Of a stretch of 45,689 bases of DNA, positions 6,543 through 15,053 are shown one piece after another; positions within the stretch are counted from its first letter, which is position 1; every line of letters starts with the position of its first letter. This stretch comes from a virus. The notes beneath the pieces were generated by a model, which made no database searches, had not been told where the DNA came from, and saw only the letters and a program-made list of their open reading frames with translations. Position numbers and translations under genes: made by a program. The DNA lies in IMG/VR virus record IMGVR_UViG_3300010885_049019, positions 1-45,689 of that record, one strand, 5' to 3'.

Positions 6543-8174
6543 TTAAAATCCTACGCTATCCGAAAAAACAGAAGGTGTTGAAAAGTTTCTAGGTGTTTCA
6601 GCAGGCATCACTGTTTTGTTAGTAGTATTATTTACAATAATAGGCGGTGACTGTCTATTATTTTGTTTTTTAGCAATAACGACCTGCTCTGAATTAATTT
6701 GAGTTTGCTGACCGGTGCTTGCCACAGGCTCCATTACAGCTGGAGCAGTACTAGAAGGTTCTGCTGTTTGTTCAGAAGTCTTATTAGTAGCGCTTGTAGT
6801 AGGTGCTGAGGCTTGAGTGCTAGCAGCAGAGGTTTGTTGTTGTGTGTTTGTTTCTGGTTGCTCAGATACTGCTTTTTTACTAGCAGGAGGTTGAGAAGCA
6901 GATACTGGTGGTTTGCTTACTCCTTCTGCAGCATTGTCTTCTTTTTCTTCTTTAGGCTTACCTATAATATCTTTTGCTTTATTAGCTAGCCAAGATGATA
7001 TAATTTTCTTTTCTAAAAGAAAATCAATACCTTTAATAAGAACTCTTTTTACAGTGTTAAGATCGAAGAATCCTAATGTAACAGACTTAATAAAATTATC
7101 TGCAAAGAGCTTTCCTACTCTTTCTACACCACTCTCACCTTTCTCAGGATCTGTAGTAAAGTAGTCAACTAAAGTATTGATACCAGCATCTACTGCCGCA
7201 CCTAAAAGATACCCTATACCAGTGATTGCAAGGCCAGTCTTGATTGCTCTTACTACTTTAAGAACACTCTTAAGACCACCAAACACCATCTGCTTAAACT
7301 TAATAGCTAGTGTCTTAAAATTAGTAAGCTCTTTAACCTTATTAAAAGTTTTAGTACTGTAATCTTTAAATAAATTAACTTTATTCTTAATTACATTAAT
7401 ATTCTTTTTTAAGACCCTGGTAAGCTCTATCTTTTTGTTATACTTTATATTCTTCTTTTCTAATCTTCTTTTAAGCTTATCGTTTCTATTTTTTAATTTT
7501 TCTTTTTGCTTCTTTAAGTCTTCTTTCTCACCATCTATTTCTGGTACAGCAGATTTTTTAAGATCTGTTTCTGGAGTAACCGGCTTATTTTGATTGGCTT
7601 GAGATAGAATGCCAGTTACCTCAGCCAATCTCTTGATACTCATAAAAGCATCATATACACCCTTAAGTATCTTAAACCCAAAATATACTTTTAAGATATC
7701 AAATAAGTTTTTAGTAATAAACTTAAGAGTTTTTAATACAGGCTCAGGCAATCCTAAATTTTCTATAATACCATCAAAAAAACCAGTTACTATTGCTCTA
7801 ATTTTATCATTAAAAAGCAATGCAAATAGGGCTGTAAATTTAAGTATATCAAACCCTGCTTTCTTTAACTCTGGTTTAGAGATGTTAGAAGCTTTAGGGC
7901 CATCTACTCTTACAGCTGTTGTTTTTGTTGCCTGCTCACGCTTTTTAGAAAGCAAAAACTTATCTAAATCAGCTACTACTAACTGAGAGCTATCCACCAG
8001 CTCCGAGCTAACTAGTTTTATCTTTTCAGAGGTATCAGTTAATTTATTAAGAGAAGCTATAAATTTCTCTAAAGGAAATTTTCTAGTAAATCGACCAGTC
8101 TTAGTGCTTCTGAACGATGCAGAATTAAGATCTAGCTTCTCGTCTAGATTTGGCTTAAACGGTAAAGATGACAT
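6543..8174 (-). CDS. tape-measure/baseplate hub-like protein
   Basis: A 543-residue protein starting directly after the stop of the gp51-like frame (TAAATG on the minus strand). It has a helical N-terminus (about 34-80), hydrophobic helices (about 108-135 and 150-182) and a long lysine-rich coiled region (about 213-285). A Gly/Ala-rich hydrophobic segment follows (about 310-335), then a Ser/Thr/Gln/Ala linker (about 405-505) and a C-terminal PPIIVNNTTNK motif. This order (coil, membrane-like helices, linker, PII-NN-T motif) resembles the next protein and tail tape-measure proteins. It follows the tail chaperone, the usual place for a tape-measure gene. A length of about 540 residues fits the 590 of T4 gp29. 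No enzymatic domain is seen. Confidence 0.6.
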   Translation of the reverse strand: MSSLPFKPNLDEKLDLNSASFRSTKTGRFTRKFPLEKFIASLNKLTDTSEKIKLVSSELVDSSQLVVADLDKFLLSKKREQATKTTAVRVDGPKASNISKPELKKAGFDILKFTALFALLFNDKIRAIVTGFFDGIIENLGLPEPVLKTLKFITKNLFDILKVYFGFKILKGVYDAFMSIKRLAEVTGILSQANQNKPVTPETDLKKSAVPEIDGEKEDLKKQKEKLKNRNDKLKRRLEKKNIKYNKKIELTRVLKKNINVIKNKVNLFKDYSTKTFNKVKELTNFKTLAIKFKQMVFGGLKSVLKVVRAIKTGLAITGIGYLLGAAVDAGINTLVDYFTTDPEKGESGVERVGKLFADNFIKSVTLGFFDLNTVKRVLIKGIDFLLEKKIISSWLANKAKDIIGKPKEEKEDNAAEGVSKPPVSASQPPASKKAVSEQPETNTQQQTSAASTQASAPTTSATNKTSEQTAEPSSTAPAVMEPVASTGQQTQINSEQVVIAKKQNNRQSPPIIVNNTTNKTVMPAETPRNFSTPSVFSDSVGF

Positions 8175-8351
8175 TTAAGTGTTTAATCTTTTCTTTTCTT
8201 TTTCTAAGTAATCTAATAACATATCTACATAAAGATCTCTCTCAAATGGTATAATTTCTTCTATTTCTGCTATCGACCATTTATGGTGCTGAGTCAAACT
8301 AAAATTAAGTACGTAATAATTAGTGATGCTACTATGACTCAGCCCAACGTA
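8175..8351 (-). CDS. 51: gp51-like tail assembly chaperone extension, read by -1 frameshift from gp26
   Basis: A 58-codon open frame with no ATG start that continues gp26 in the -1 frame. From the slippery site it reads YVGLSHSSITNYYV, then LNFSLTQHHKWSIAEIEEII, PFERDLYVDMLLDYLEKEKK and a short end before TAA (8177-8175), directly abutting the ATG of the next gene. The HHKWS-IAEIEEIIPFERDLYV pattern is typical of the T/gp51-type second half of tail chaperones. The first in-frame ATG occurs only near the end, so independent initiation is unlikely. Fusion with gp26 would give a product of about 291 residues, analogous to lambda gpG-gpGT. Confidence 0.75.
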   Translation of the reverse strand, partial: YVGLSHSSITNYYVLNFSLTQHHKWSIAEIEEIIPFERDLYVDMLLDYLEKEKKRLNT

Positions 8352-8357
8352 AAAAAA
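8288..8357 (-). promoter_or_regulatory. programmed -1 frameshift signal (slippery site plus stem)
   Basis: On the minus strand the mRNA has a run of seven T (8357-8351) read in gp26 frame as GAT TTT TTT, i.e. the slippery heptamer T TTT TTT. After a 7-base spacer a perfect 9-bp stem is possible: GCTGAGTCA (8343-8335) with TGACTCAGC (8296-8288), loop about 38 bases. Two further G-C pairs are possible with a bulged A. The gp26 stop codon (8341-8339) lies inside the stem. Spacing and layout match known -1 frameshift elements. Confidence 0.78.
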
Positions 8358-9049
8358 TCATTTAATGAAGTAAGAGGTATTACCTTTTCCTTGCCTAAGC
8401 TATTCGTATATTTTACTTCATAGTAAAGCTTCGGCATAGTAGTAAGGAACTCTTGAATCTTTTCAAATGTCTTTAGATCTAGATCAGATACAAACTCTAA
8501 TACTTCTTCGAAGCTATAATCAGAGGTCTTATAGACACCGTTTTCGTCATAGATGCTTTCTACACAGTTTGCTATTACATTAAATACAGCTTCTGATTGT
8601 TCAGCATCATCCATAGACAGAAGGGAAGTATCGACCGTAGGGTATCTTAGTATCATACCAGTGGTGCTATTAATTTCTACTTTGTTAGTATGACCTTCGG
8701 TAGTCTTAATTTCTACTTCGTCAAGGTCTACTTGTACCTTGTACTTCTTATTGTCTTCTAAATCGCGATATGTTAATTCAATAACAGTACCTATTGACTT
8801 GCCTCTCAACTTTAAAAAGAAATATTCTAAATCAAAAGAGGCAAAATTATCAATATCCACATTTTCTGTAACAATACAGTTATTAATAACTTGCTTAATA
8901 GAATTAACAATTTCATCTGTATCTTTACCAGACTGAGCCATAAGAAGAAGTTTTTCTTCTTTTACTAAGAAAGGACGGTATTTAATTACTTTGTTATTTG
9001 ATGGTAAAGTCAGTTCATAAATTGGTACTGATAACTTAGGTAAAGCCAT
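8339..9049 (-). CDS. 26: gp26-like baseplate hub/tail chaperone protein
   Basis: A 236-residue homologue of T4 gp26 (T4_baseplate family), needed for baseplate hub assembly. It shows the family look: N-terminal LPIYELTLPS-like strand with KYRPFLVKEEK, then FDLEYFFLKLRGKSIGTVIE (residues about 69-88). The middle is beta-rich, and SMDDAEQSEAVFNVIANCVE and YEVKYTNSLGKEKVIPL come near the C-terminus. A clear AGGAG precedes ATG 9049. The last codons contain the T7 slippery run that can divert ribosomes into the gp51-like frame. It therefore probably makes two products, the short gp26 and a gp26-51 fusion. Confidence 0.85.
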   Translation of the reverse strand: MALPKLSVPIYELTLPSNNKVIKYRPFLVKEEKLLLMAQSGKDTDEIVNSIKQVINNCIVTENVDIDNFASFDLEYFFLKLRGKSIGTVIELTYRDLEDNKKYKVQVDLDEVEIKTTEGHTNKVEINSTTGMILRYPTVDTSLLSMDDAEQSEAVFNVIANCVESIYDENGVYKTSDYSFEEVLEFVSDLDLKTFEKIQEFLTTMPKLYYEVKYTNSLGKEKVIPLTSLNDFFTLG

Positions 9050-9058
9050 AATAATCTC

Positions 9059-9982
9059 CTAGAATAAACCTCTAAGACCGCCTGTAGCTATCTTAGCATT
9101 GTTCACGACGTTAATAATATCTGCTACCCCGGTAGGCTTTCTTAATGAAGCAAGCGTCTGAACCGCGGAACCAACTTGTATAAGTTTTTGTAGATTGGAA
9201 ATACTTGCACCTTGATTTTGCAAGGTCGAATTAATATTGATTCTATCTAGAGTCCAGTTAAAGAAGGTAAATGTAACTGGTATTCTCATAAAGCTATCAT
9301 TTTCAGCCCAGCTAAGTTGGATATCCCCTAAAAAGATAGGATATGCATCATGTAATCTACAAATAATAATTTCTTGGTCTACATCATTAATACAAGTTAT
9401 AAAGACATCAACTGCATAGTCTTCCTTGTATTCTACCTCATATGCACCTAAACCATTATAGCCGGCAACTGTAGTATTGTTAGGTAAGGTATCATACTTT
9501 ATAATACCATTCATCCAAGTATAAAAATGGTTATATACTTTGCCAGTATTATCTCCTATAAAGGAAAACGACTGGTCAGTAAATATAGGGGCATATGGTT
9601 TCTTTTCTAAAGGCCCTACTCCATATCTTCTTATTTCAGATGTTGCAAGAGATACTCCAGGTAGTGAAGTTGACTCACACAACAAAGATACAGTAGAATC
9701 AGTAATGATAGGAGAGTTTCCAGATGACGCGCCTCTCATCATCTTAGGTACAGGTATACTAACATAAAATAGATTAGTTCTTGCTACTCCGCCTAATCTA
9801 TTAATAAGCGACCTAAAAGTCTCTACATTTCTAAGACTGTTATTATTTTGAGGTCTTCCGTTTACAAATGTATTTAAAGACTGTCTTAGAGATGGGGGTA
9901 GAAAATCTTGCAAAGCATTAGCTGTGCCTACAACGTCTCTACCTTTTGAAATAGATTTACCGATTAAATCTGAAATAGCCAT
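9059..9982 (-). CDS. 54: gp54-like baseplate tail-tube initiator
   Basis: A 307-residue protein containing a tail-tube (gp19-like) fold signature: LFYVSIPVPKMM, then CESTSLPGVSLATSEIRRYG, SFSFIGDNTGKVYNHFYTWM, and a closing IQLSWAENDSFMRIPVTFTF strand pair. A C-terminal helical tail of about 55 residues ends in GGLRGLF. Length fits T4 gp54 (320 aa), which sits on gp48 and starts tail-tube polymerisation. gp48 itself is encoded on the opposite strand at 11022, so this copy is assigned to gp54 by elimination. It overlaps the upstream gene by one base (TAATG). Confidence 0.68.
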   Translation of the reverse strand: MAISDLIGKSISKGRDVVGTANALQDFLPPSLRQSLNTFVNGRPQNNNSLRNVETFRSLINRLGGVARTNLFYVSIPVPKMMRGASSGNSPIITDSTVSLLCESTSLPGVSLATSEIRRYGVGPLEKKPYAPIFTDQSFSFIGDNTGKVYNHFYTWMNGIIKYDTLPNNTTVAGYNGLGAYEVEYKEDYAVDVFITCINDVDQEIIICRLHDAYPIFLGDIQLSWAENDSFMRIPVTFTFFNWTLDRININSTLQNQGASISNLQKLIQVGSAVQTLASLRKPTGVADIINVVNNAKIATGGLRGLF

Positions 9983-10581
9983 TACCTGTTTTCTCTTATT
10001 GTTTGTTTGCTATCTTTGTATACTGTGTTTACCGAAGCACCAACAAACTTCTGTAAAGGTAAGAAAACCGCAATATCCCACTCGGCTGGTTCAATATATA
10101 CAAATCTGGTCTTAACTTGTTTATTTAGATAGTGCTTAATACAAGGTTTGAAGTATCTAAACTTTGATGCACTTGATAGAATTTTGTAAGACATTCTAAG
10201 TCTTGTACTTTCATCCATCTTATCATTATTAACTAGTGGATACAAGTTATCTAATAGAACAGCTCTATATTGCAAAGGAAGATAATGGAAATTAAGACCC
10301 AGAAAACCATCCGGCGTCTTCTCAAAAGGAAAGACTAAAGGGTATATGTCATAGTATGGTAATGTGTCTTTAGTTTTAGGATCATAGCCAAAAAGATAAC
10401 ACCTACCTGGTAAAACTTTAGTTCGATATCGATCTCTAGAGGAATTGATTACTCTTTGAGTATTTTGACTTCTTGTTCTAGATGCTGCATCTCTTAGCCA
10501 ATTTCTAGCTGTTTCAGCCTTTTCGTCTACTTTGCCTCTAGTAGCAGCATCTTGCAGTATTTTATTAAAAACGCCTGTCAT
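9982..10581 (-). CDS. gp2-like DNA end protector (tentative)
   Basis: A 199-residue protein with a helical, charged N-terminus (about 1-50) and a compact domain marked by PGRCYLFGYDPKTKDTLPYY, then YPLVFPFEKTPDGFLGLNFH and YLPLQYRAVLLDNLY. Proteins with the LPYYD/FPLV/GLNxHYLP pattern in T4-like phages are commonly annotated as gp2, which binds packaged DNA ends and protects them from RecBCD. I rely on memory of that pattern, so the functional name is tentative. It lies next to gp4, as gene 2 lies next to gene 4 in T4, which supports the call. Coupled by ATGA to gp4. Confidence 0.55.
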   Translation of the reverse strand: MTGVFNKILQDAATRGKVDEKAETARNWLRDAASRTRSQNTQRVINSSRDRYRTKVLPGRCYLFGYDPKTKDTLPYYDIYPLVFPFEKTPDGFLGLNFHYLPLQYRAVLLDNLYPLVNNDKMDESTRLRMSYKILSSASKFRYFKPCIKHYLNKQVKTRFVYIEPAEWDIAVFLPLQKFVGASVNTVYKDSKQTIRENR

Positions 10582-11015
10582 TTTATTCCTAGTTCGTCCT
10601 CTGTAAGAACTTTAAACTGCCATTTTCTATCTTCACAGTACTCCATTGCTGCTTTCCATTTTGCACTATTAATACCGTATGTAACTACTTCTCTCACATA
10701 CCTTCTGGTAGGCTTTGCTTGTACTTTGGGCTCTATAGACTGCTTTTTAGGTTTTATTTCTACTACCACTGTTTCCGTAACACCTTGCTTATTCAACTGC
10801 TTTACTAAAAAATCAGGATAGTATTTGTGGATTTTACCATCAATAGGAGAACGATAGGGTATACTAAACTCTTCACTTGCCCACTGAAGCACGTTCTTGT
10901 GCTCATCTAAATATCTCATAAACTTAAGCTCCCATAGGCTTCTATAAATAATATTAGAAGGGTCGCCTAAGTACTTATTAGAATTCTTTGGTTTAAAATA
11001 ACCTTTATAACTCAT
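10578..11015 (-). CDS. 4: gp4 head completion protein (PD-(D/E)xK-like)
   Basis: A 145-residue homologue of T4 gp4/gp50, needed to finish filled heads before tail joining. The diagnostic start YKGYFKPKNSNKYLGDPSNI is followed by YRSLWELKFMRYLDEH. A nuclease-like site is intact: E29, D68 in YYPDFL, and E86-K88 in VVEIKPK, the PD-(D/E)xK/TnsA-type arrangement. It is the first gene of the minus-strand tail cluster. Only six bases separate its ATG from that of the divergent gp48 gene, so its promoter must lie within the gp48 coding sequence; no exact TATAAATA was seen there. Confidence 0.87.
   Translation of the reverse strand: MSYKGYFKPKNSNKYLGDPSNIIYRSLWELKFMRYLDEHKNVLQWASEEFSIPYRSPIDGKIHKYYPDFLVKQLNKQGVTETVVVEIKPKKQSIEPKVQAKPTRRYVREVVTYGINSAKWKAAMEYCEDRKWQFKVLTEDELGIK
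10943..10950 (+). promoter_or_regulatory. T4-type late promoter element TATAAATA
   Basis: Exact T4 late consensus, located inside the gp4 coding sequence and pointing rightward. Transcription would start near 10956, about 66 bases ahead of the gp48 ATG (11022), head of the long plus-strand baseplate cluster. The presence of a gp33 gene in the window supports its use. Confidence 0.55.
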
Positions 11016-11021
11016 CTATTT

Positions 11022-12206
11022 ATGGCCTTCGACTTCAGTAATTTTTCTAATAAAACTTCCATTGCCGATCAATCTTCAGTTTCTTATAACGGTGATGGCG
11101 GCAAGACGACATACTTTGGCCCTTCTAGTACCGGTGCTTCAACTGGGCTTTCTAATGTATTTAATAATTTATCTTCAAAGTTAGGACTGTCTGGATTCTC
11201 CTCTTCAGGATCCGTAAAGGGGGCTTTCGGTAGCTACGGCTCTGGAATAGTACCTCAACTTAAAGATAATCTAGGCGTGGCTTCTCCTATTAATTCTGAC
11301 ACACCAGAAAATTCTCCTAGCAAAACTAAATCGCCAGGAAGTCTACAATATCCTAAAGATGTAGGTAAATACTTTATTACCTTTACCTTTAAAGATCGTT
11401 TTCAATCATCGCCTATTGCACCTAGAAGATTAGTGCCTAGTGTAACTATAACATTACCTATACCTGCCAATCTTCAAGAATCATTTAATATGTCGTACTC
11501 AGACAAGCAGCTGGGTATGCTAGGGGTACTAGAAGAAGCTGGTTTAATGAATCAAGAGACACTTAATAAGATGTTTAACGGTTCAGCAAATCAAGCAGGT
11601 GCAGCAGCAAAGGATGTAGGCAAGAAGGTAGCTGGCATAGCCACATCTAGTGGTGGTGCAACTGCAGGCTTATATGCAGTAAGACAAGCTGCTAGTACCC
11701 TAGGTTTAGAAACTGCAGGTGCTGCAATAGATAGAGTTACAGGCACAGTATTAAACCCATATCAAGAATTGCAGTTCGAAGGCGTGTCATTAAGAGAACA
11801 TTCGTTTAGTTATACTTTCTCTCCTAATTCAAGAGCAGAAGCTGATTCCCTTAAGAAAATTATTCGAACATTTAAAGAAAGAATGCACCCAGAATTGAAC
11901 GGTCTTCTTTTACAATTTCCAGATCAATGCAGCATAAAGCTATCATCTCCCTTTATCGATGAAGATTATTATTTTGTGCAAGACTGCTATTTAAGAGGCA
12001 TGACAGTAAATTATGCGCCATCTGGTACTCCAGCATTTACTAAAAACGGTGAGCATCCTGCAGAAATATCAATTTCATTGCAGTTCGGGGAAATCAAGCC
12101 ATTGTCAAGAAATACCTTTACGAAACTAGGCAATAGAGGCGCACAAGGTATTATTAAAGCAGGTAATGATTTTATTAACAATGTCAATAAGCCGTCTAAT
12201 AACTAA
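11022..12206 (+). CDS. 48: gp48 baseplate tail-tube cap
   Basis: A 394-residue homologue of T4 gp48, which caps the baseplate hub and accepts the tail tube. The first 110 residues are Ser/Gly-rich and probably extended. The domain proper starts near KYFITFTFKDRFQSSP. A Gly/Ala-rich helical insert (about 180-245) follows, then the strongly characteristic NPYQELQFEGVSLREHSFSY, TFSPNSRAEAD and a closing AEISISLQFGEIKPLSR. It is the first gene of the plus-strand tail cluster, with an exact late promoter 72 bases upstream. No good ribosome binding site is seen. One-base overlap with gp53 (TAATG). Confidence 0.85.
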   Translation: MAFDFSNFSNKTSIADQSSVSYNGDGGKTTYFGPSSTGASTGLSNVFNNLSSKLGLSGFSSSGSVKGAFGSYGSGIVPQLKDNLGVASPINSDTPENSPSKTKSPGSLQYPKDVGKYFITFTFKDRFQSSPIAPRRLVPSVTITLPIPANLQESFNMSYSDKQLGMLGVLEEAGLMNQETLNKMFNGSANQAGAAAKDVGKKVAGIATSSGGATAGLYAVRQAASTLGLETAGAAIDRVTGTVLNPYQELQFEGVSLREHSFSYTFSPNSRAEADSLKKIIRTFKERMHPELNGLLLQFPDQCSIKLSSPFIDEDYYFVQDCYLRGMTVNYAPSGTPAFTKNGEHPAEISISLQFGEIKPLSRNTFTKLGNRGAQGIIKAGNDFINNVNKPSNN

Positions 12207-13078
12207 TGAATAATCTTTTTGAAAAATTTCCAGTTATTAATTATGCCAACAACATAGGCATTAATCTTTTAACAAAGTTAAAATTTTCTGAGTCTTCTTT
12301 TAATAATTCGTCTTTATTTTATCCATATACTATTAAAGATGGCGAGAAGCCCGATCATGTAGCATTAAACTATTATGGTGATGCCAGATATGTCTGGGTT
12401 GTTTACATGTGTAATAAGACAGTAGATCCATATTATGAATGGCCTCTCGATTCTTCTACCTTCGAACAATACATAGTTAAAAAATATGGTAGTGTTGCCA
12501 ACGCAATTAATAAAACAGCATTTTATAGAGTATCTTATCAAGATGACGATAGAATGCTATCTACATCACAATTCGAAAATGAAGGTGTATACCCCTCTGC
12601 AGTTAAAAAGTACTGGAGACCTGAAGTAAACGAACAAGGCACAACAATGTTCTATGTTCGTAAAGAATTAAATTGGGTGGTAGAGACTAACAAAGTAATA
12701 TCGATAGACACTAATAATTCTAATAGCTTCAGTGTAGGCGAGATTATTAAGCAATCAAATACACAAGGTATTTCAGCTACAGGCAGTGTTAAAAATATTG
12801 TAAGTAACACAGTCTTTATAAACCATATAGAAGGTCAATTTTTTAATACCAATAATACTATTAGTGTTATTACTGGTCAAGAGTCTGGCGCTACTGCAAA
12901 TGTTCTAAGTATAACATACGTTGCTAATACTATCAGCAACACAGAAGCAGTGTACTGGGAGCCGGCCAGCTTCTATACCTATGAAGATGAGTTAAATTCT
13001 AGTAGAAAATTTATTAAGCTTATTGATAAAGCTTATATCGACAATATCGAAAAAGAAATATCTGATCTAGTATCATGA
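12206..13078 (+). CDS. 53: gp53 baseplate wedge protein with inserted beta module
   Basis: Homologue of T4 gp53, which binds the wedges together around the hub. Conserved parts are FYPYTIKDGEKPDHVALNYY and YVWVVYMCNKTVDPYYEWPL (residues about 45-90). The protein is 290 residues against 196 in T4. The extra length is largely a beta-rich insert (about 168-250) containing FSVGEIIKQSNTQGISATGS, a module that recurs in the gp7-like and gp8 proteins of this window. The C-terminal EDELNSSRKFIKLIDKAYID resumes the T4-like fold. Overlaps gp27 by ATGA. Confidence 0.88.
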   Translation: MNNLFEKFPVINYANNIGINLLTKLKFSESSFNNSSLFYPYTIKDGEKPDHVALNYYGDARYVWVVYMCNKTVDPYYEWPLDSSTFEQYIVKKYGSVANAINKTAFYRVSYQDDDRMLSTSQFENEGVYPSAVKKYWRPEVNEQGTTMFYVRKELNWVVETNKVISIDTNNSNSFSVGEIIKQSNTQGISATGSVKNIVSNTVFINHIEGQFFNTNNTISVITGQESGATANVLSITYVANTISNTEAVYWEPASFYTYEDELNSSRKFIKLIDKAYIDNIEKEISDLVS

Positions 13079-14328
13079 CTCTTTCATTTAAAGAAAACGG
13101 TGATGTAAAGATCTATGATATTAAAATCACCAATAGCAATGGATCAGATACTAAGGATATAAGAGGCCAAGTAAAGCAAGTATCGATATACGAAGACTTG
13201 GAAGAGCCTACTTTATTTTGTGATATTTTAATTGACGATCAAATTGACCTGGTTACTAAGCTTCCTATCCTAGGGGAAGAAACGATTAGTATATCTTTTA
13301 AGTCACCATTTAGAGATGATATAATAACTTATAAACTAAGAGTTTTTAACATAAGCAGTGAAGCAGTAATAGAAAGCAATCTAGGTAAAGTTTATAAGCT
13401 CCAATGTGTATCATCAGATCACTTCAATGGCACCACTAAAAACGTTCAACGATATTATGAAGATACTATTGACAATATAGTCAAAGATATTCTTACAAAT
13501 ATTATAAAGACAGATAAGAAGCTTTTTATTGAGCAGACCAAAGGTATTATTAAATGGACTATGCCCAGATGCAAAGCTTTCGAAGCTATAGATTTATTAA
13601 GACAAAGAGCAATCTCCGCTACTGCTAAAACCGGCGGTGTATTTGTGTTCTATGAAGATCAGTTAGGTTATCATTTTGTATCGTTGGAGACCCTTTTAGA
13701 AAAGGGTAAATCAACTATAGAAAGCAGAGTATTCACTTATTCGCCGGCTACTAAAGAAGACCCTCAAAGAGAAGCACACAACTTTAGAAACTTAATAAAC
13801 TTTGAGCATCTTAAAAAGACAGATACTGCAGGTAAGTTATCTGGCGGTGTGTTTAACAATATTACTAAGTCGTATGATATACTGACTAAAGGTTTTGAGG
13901 AAGTTAAATTCAAGCTTACTGAACAAGCTGGTAAGATAGAAACCGGTCAAAATAAAAAAACAACACTACCAAATAGCGCAAGTTTTATAAACGATCAGTC
14001 ATCCAACGATGCATATAAGTTCTTTGCTCCTAAAGACTCCAGTAAAAATCCAGACTTTATTGCTGACTATCTAAGCTATAAACAGGCGTACGCAACGCTA
14101 TTTAATCAGAATATTGTAAGAGGCTACGTGCATGGGGATAGTAATTTAAAAGCAGGGGATTTAATAGAATTAAAACTACCCGATACATCAGGTATAAAAA
14201 CATCAGATAAAAAAGATAGTAACTATTCAGGCAACTATATTCTTACTAAATTAAGACATTTTATCTACCTAGATGATGGTAGATTTAAACATAGAGTTTC
14301 TTTTGATTGCAATAAGGTGGGTTGGTAA
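13075..14328 (+). CDS. 27: gp27-like baseplate hub protein
   Basis: A 417-residue protein matching the baseplate hub gp27 type, whose trimer forms the torus that holds the gp5 spike. Visible parts are an N-terminal beta domain with VSIYEDLEEPTLFCDILIDD, the IIKWTMPRCKAFEAIDLLRQ segment (about 160-180) typical of hub proteins, and a C-terminal GDLIELKLPDTSG plus YILTKLRHFIYLDDGRFKHR end. T4 gp27 is 391 aa. The next gene is gp5, its direct partner, and the two overlap by one base. Similarity is fold-level for most of the length, but order and motifs agree. Confidence 0.8.
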   Translation: MTLSFKENGDVKIYDIKITNSNGSDTKDIRGQVKQVSIYEDLEEPTLFCDILIDDQIDLVTKLPILGEETISISFKSPFRDDIITYKLRVFNISSEAVIESNLGKVYKLQCVSSDHFNGTTKNVQRYYEDTIDNIVKDILTNIIKTDKKLFIEQTKGIIKWTMPRCKAFEAIDLLRQRAISATAKTGGVFVFYEDQLGYHFVSLETLLEKGKSTIESRVFTYSPATKEDPQREAHNFRNLINFEHLKKTDTAGKLSGGVFNNITKSYDILTKGFEEVKFKLTEQAGKIETGQNKKTTLPNSASFINDQSSNDAYKFFAPKDSSKNPDFIADYLSYKQAYATLFNQNIVRGYVHGDSNLKAGDLIELKLPDTSGIKTSDKKDSNYSGNYILTKLRHFIYLDDGRFKHRVSFDCNKVGW

Positions 14329-15053
14329 TGACAACAGGATTATTAGGAAAAGAAGGTTTTACTTGGTTTATAGGTGTAGTCGAAGATAGAAACGACCCGC
14401 TTAAACTAGGTCGCGTTCGGGTGAGAATTTATAATGTTCACTCTGAAAATACATCACTTATAAAAACTACAGAATTGCCATGGGCAAATGTTCTCAATCC
14501 TATTAACAGTGCTAGTTTAAAAACTGTAGGTATATCGCCCACAGGTATTTTAGTAGGCACTACTGTAGTAGGATTCTTTATGGATGGTAATGACGGCAAC
14601 AACCCTATAGTTATGGGGACGCTTGCAGGCATTCCAGGTAATAAGCAAGAGAATCACGATGTGCCGAAAGAAGCAAGAGAAATTAATTCTATTAATAAAG
14701 AGCTTACTGGACCAGAGCCAGCTTCTGCTTACGGTGCTAAATATCCCTATAACAAAGTCATAAGAACTGAGAGAGGGCATGTTATCGAAATAGATGACAC
14801 CCCGGATAAAGAGCGTATTCATGTTTATCATAAATCAGGCACGTACACAGAAGTTAATAACGTAGGGCGACATGTATCTAAAGTAGTCGATAATGATTTT
14901 GATATTGTAGTCAAGAATCGAGAAGTATGGATTGGCGGTAATGTCAATGTACGAGTAAAGGGGAATGTTAACATTTTAGTAGACGGCACATATACCGTTG
15001 AATCTAAAGGTAACATGAAATTTAAAGCACCTAGAATAGATCTGAACCCATGA
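14328..15053 (+). CDS. 5: gp5-like central spike (OB fold and beta-helix, no lysozyme)
   Basis: A 241-residue cell-puncturing spike protein. An N-terminal OB domain (WFIGVVEDRNDPLKLGRVRV, then DGNDGNNPIVMGTLAG) binds the gp27 hub. The C-terminal third has the VgrG/gp5 beta-helix pattern: RTERGHVIEIDDTPDKERIH, YHKSGTYTEVNNVGRHV and short alternating VKGNVNILVDG repeats ending in LNP. T4 gp5 (575 aa) carries a lysozyme domain between these parts; here it is absent, and a lysozyme domain is instead in the 4614-6542 product. Start ATG 14328 overlaps the previous stop (TAATG); a TTG six bases upstream is a less likely start. Confidence 0.9.
   Translation: MTTGLLGKEGFTWFIGVVEDRNDPLKLGRVRVRIYNVHSENTSLIKTTELPWANVLNPINSASLKTVGISPTGILVGTTVVGFFMDGNDGNNPIVMGTLAGIPGNKQENHDVPKEAREINSINKELTGPEPASAYGAKYPYNKVIRTERGHVIEIDDTPDKERIHVYHKSGTYTEVNNVGRHVSKVVDNDFDIVVKNREVWIGGNVNVRVKGNVNILVDGTYTVESKGNMKFKAPRIDLNP

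Noticed and set aside
11017-11024. Leftward late promoter CATAAATA for gp4
   Set aside because: A transcript from this element would start at about 11011, inside the gp4 coding sequence just after its ATG, so it cannot serve that gene.
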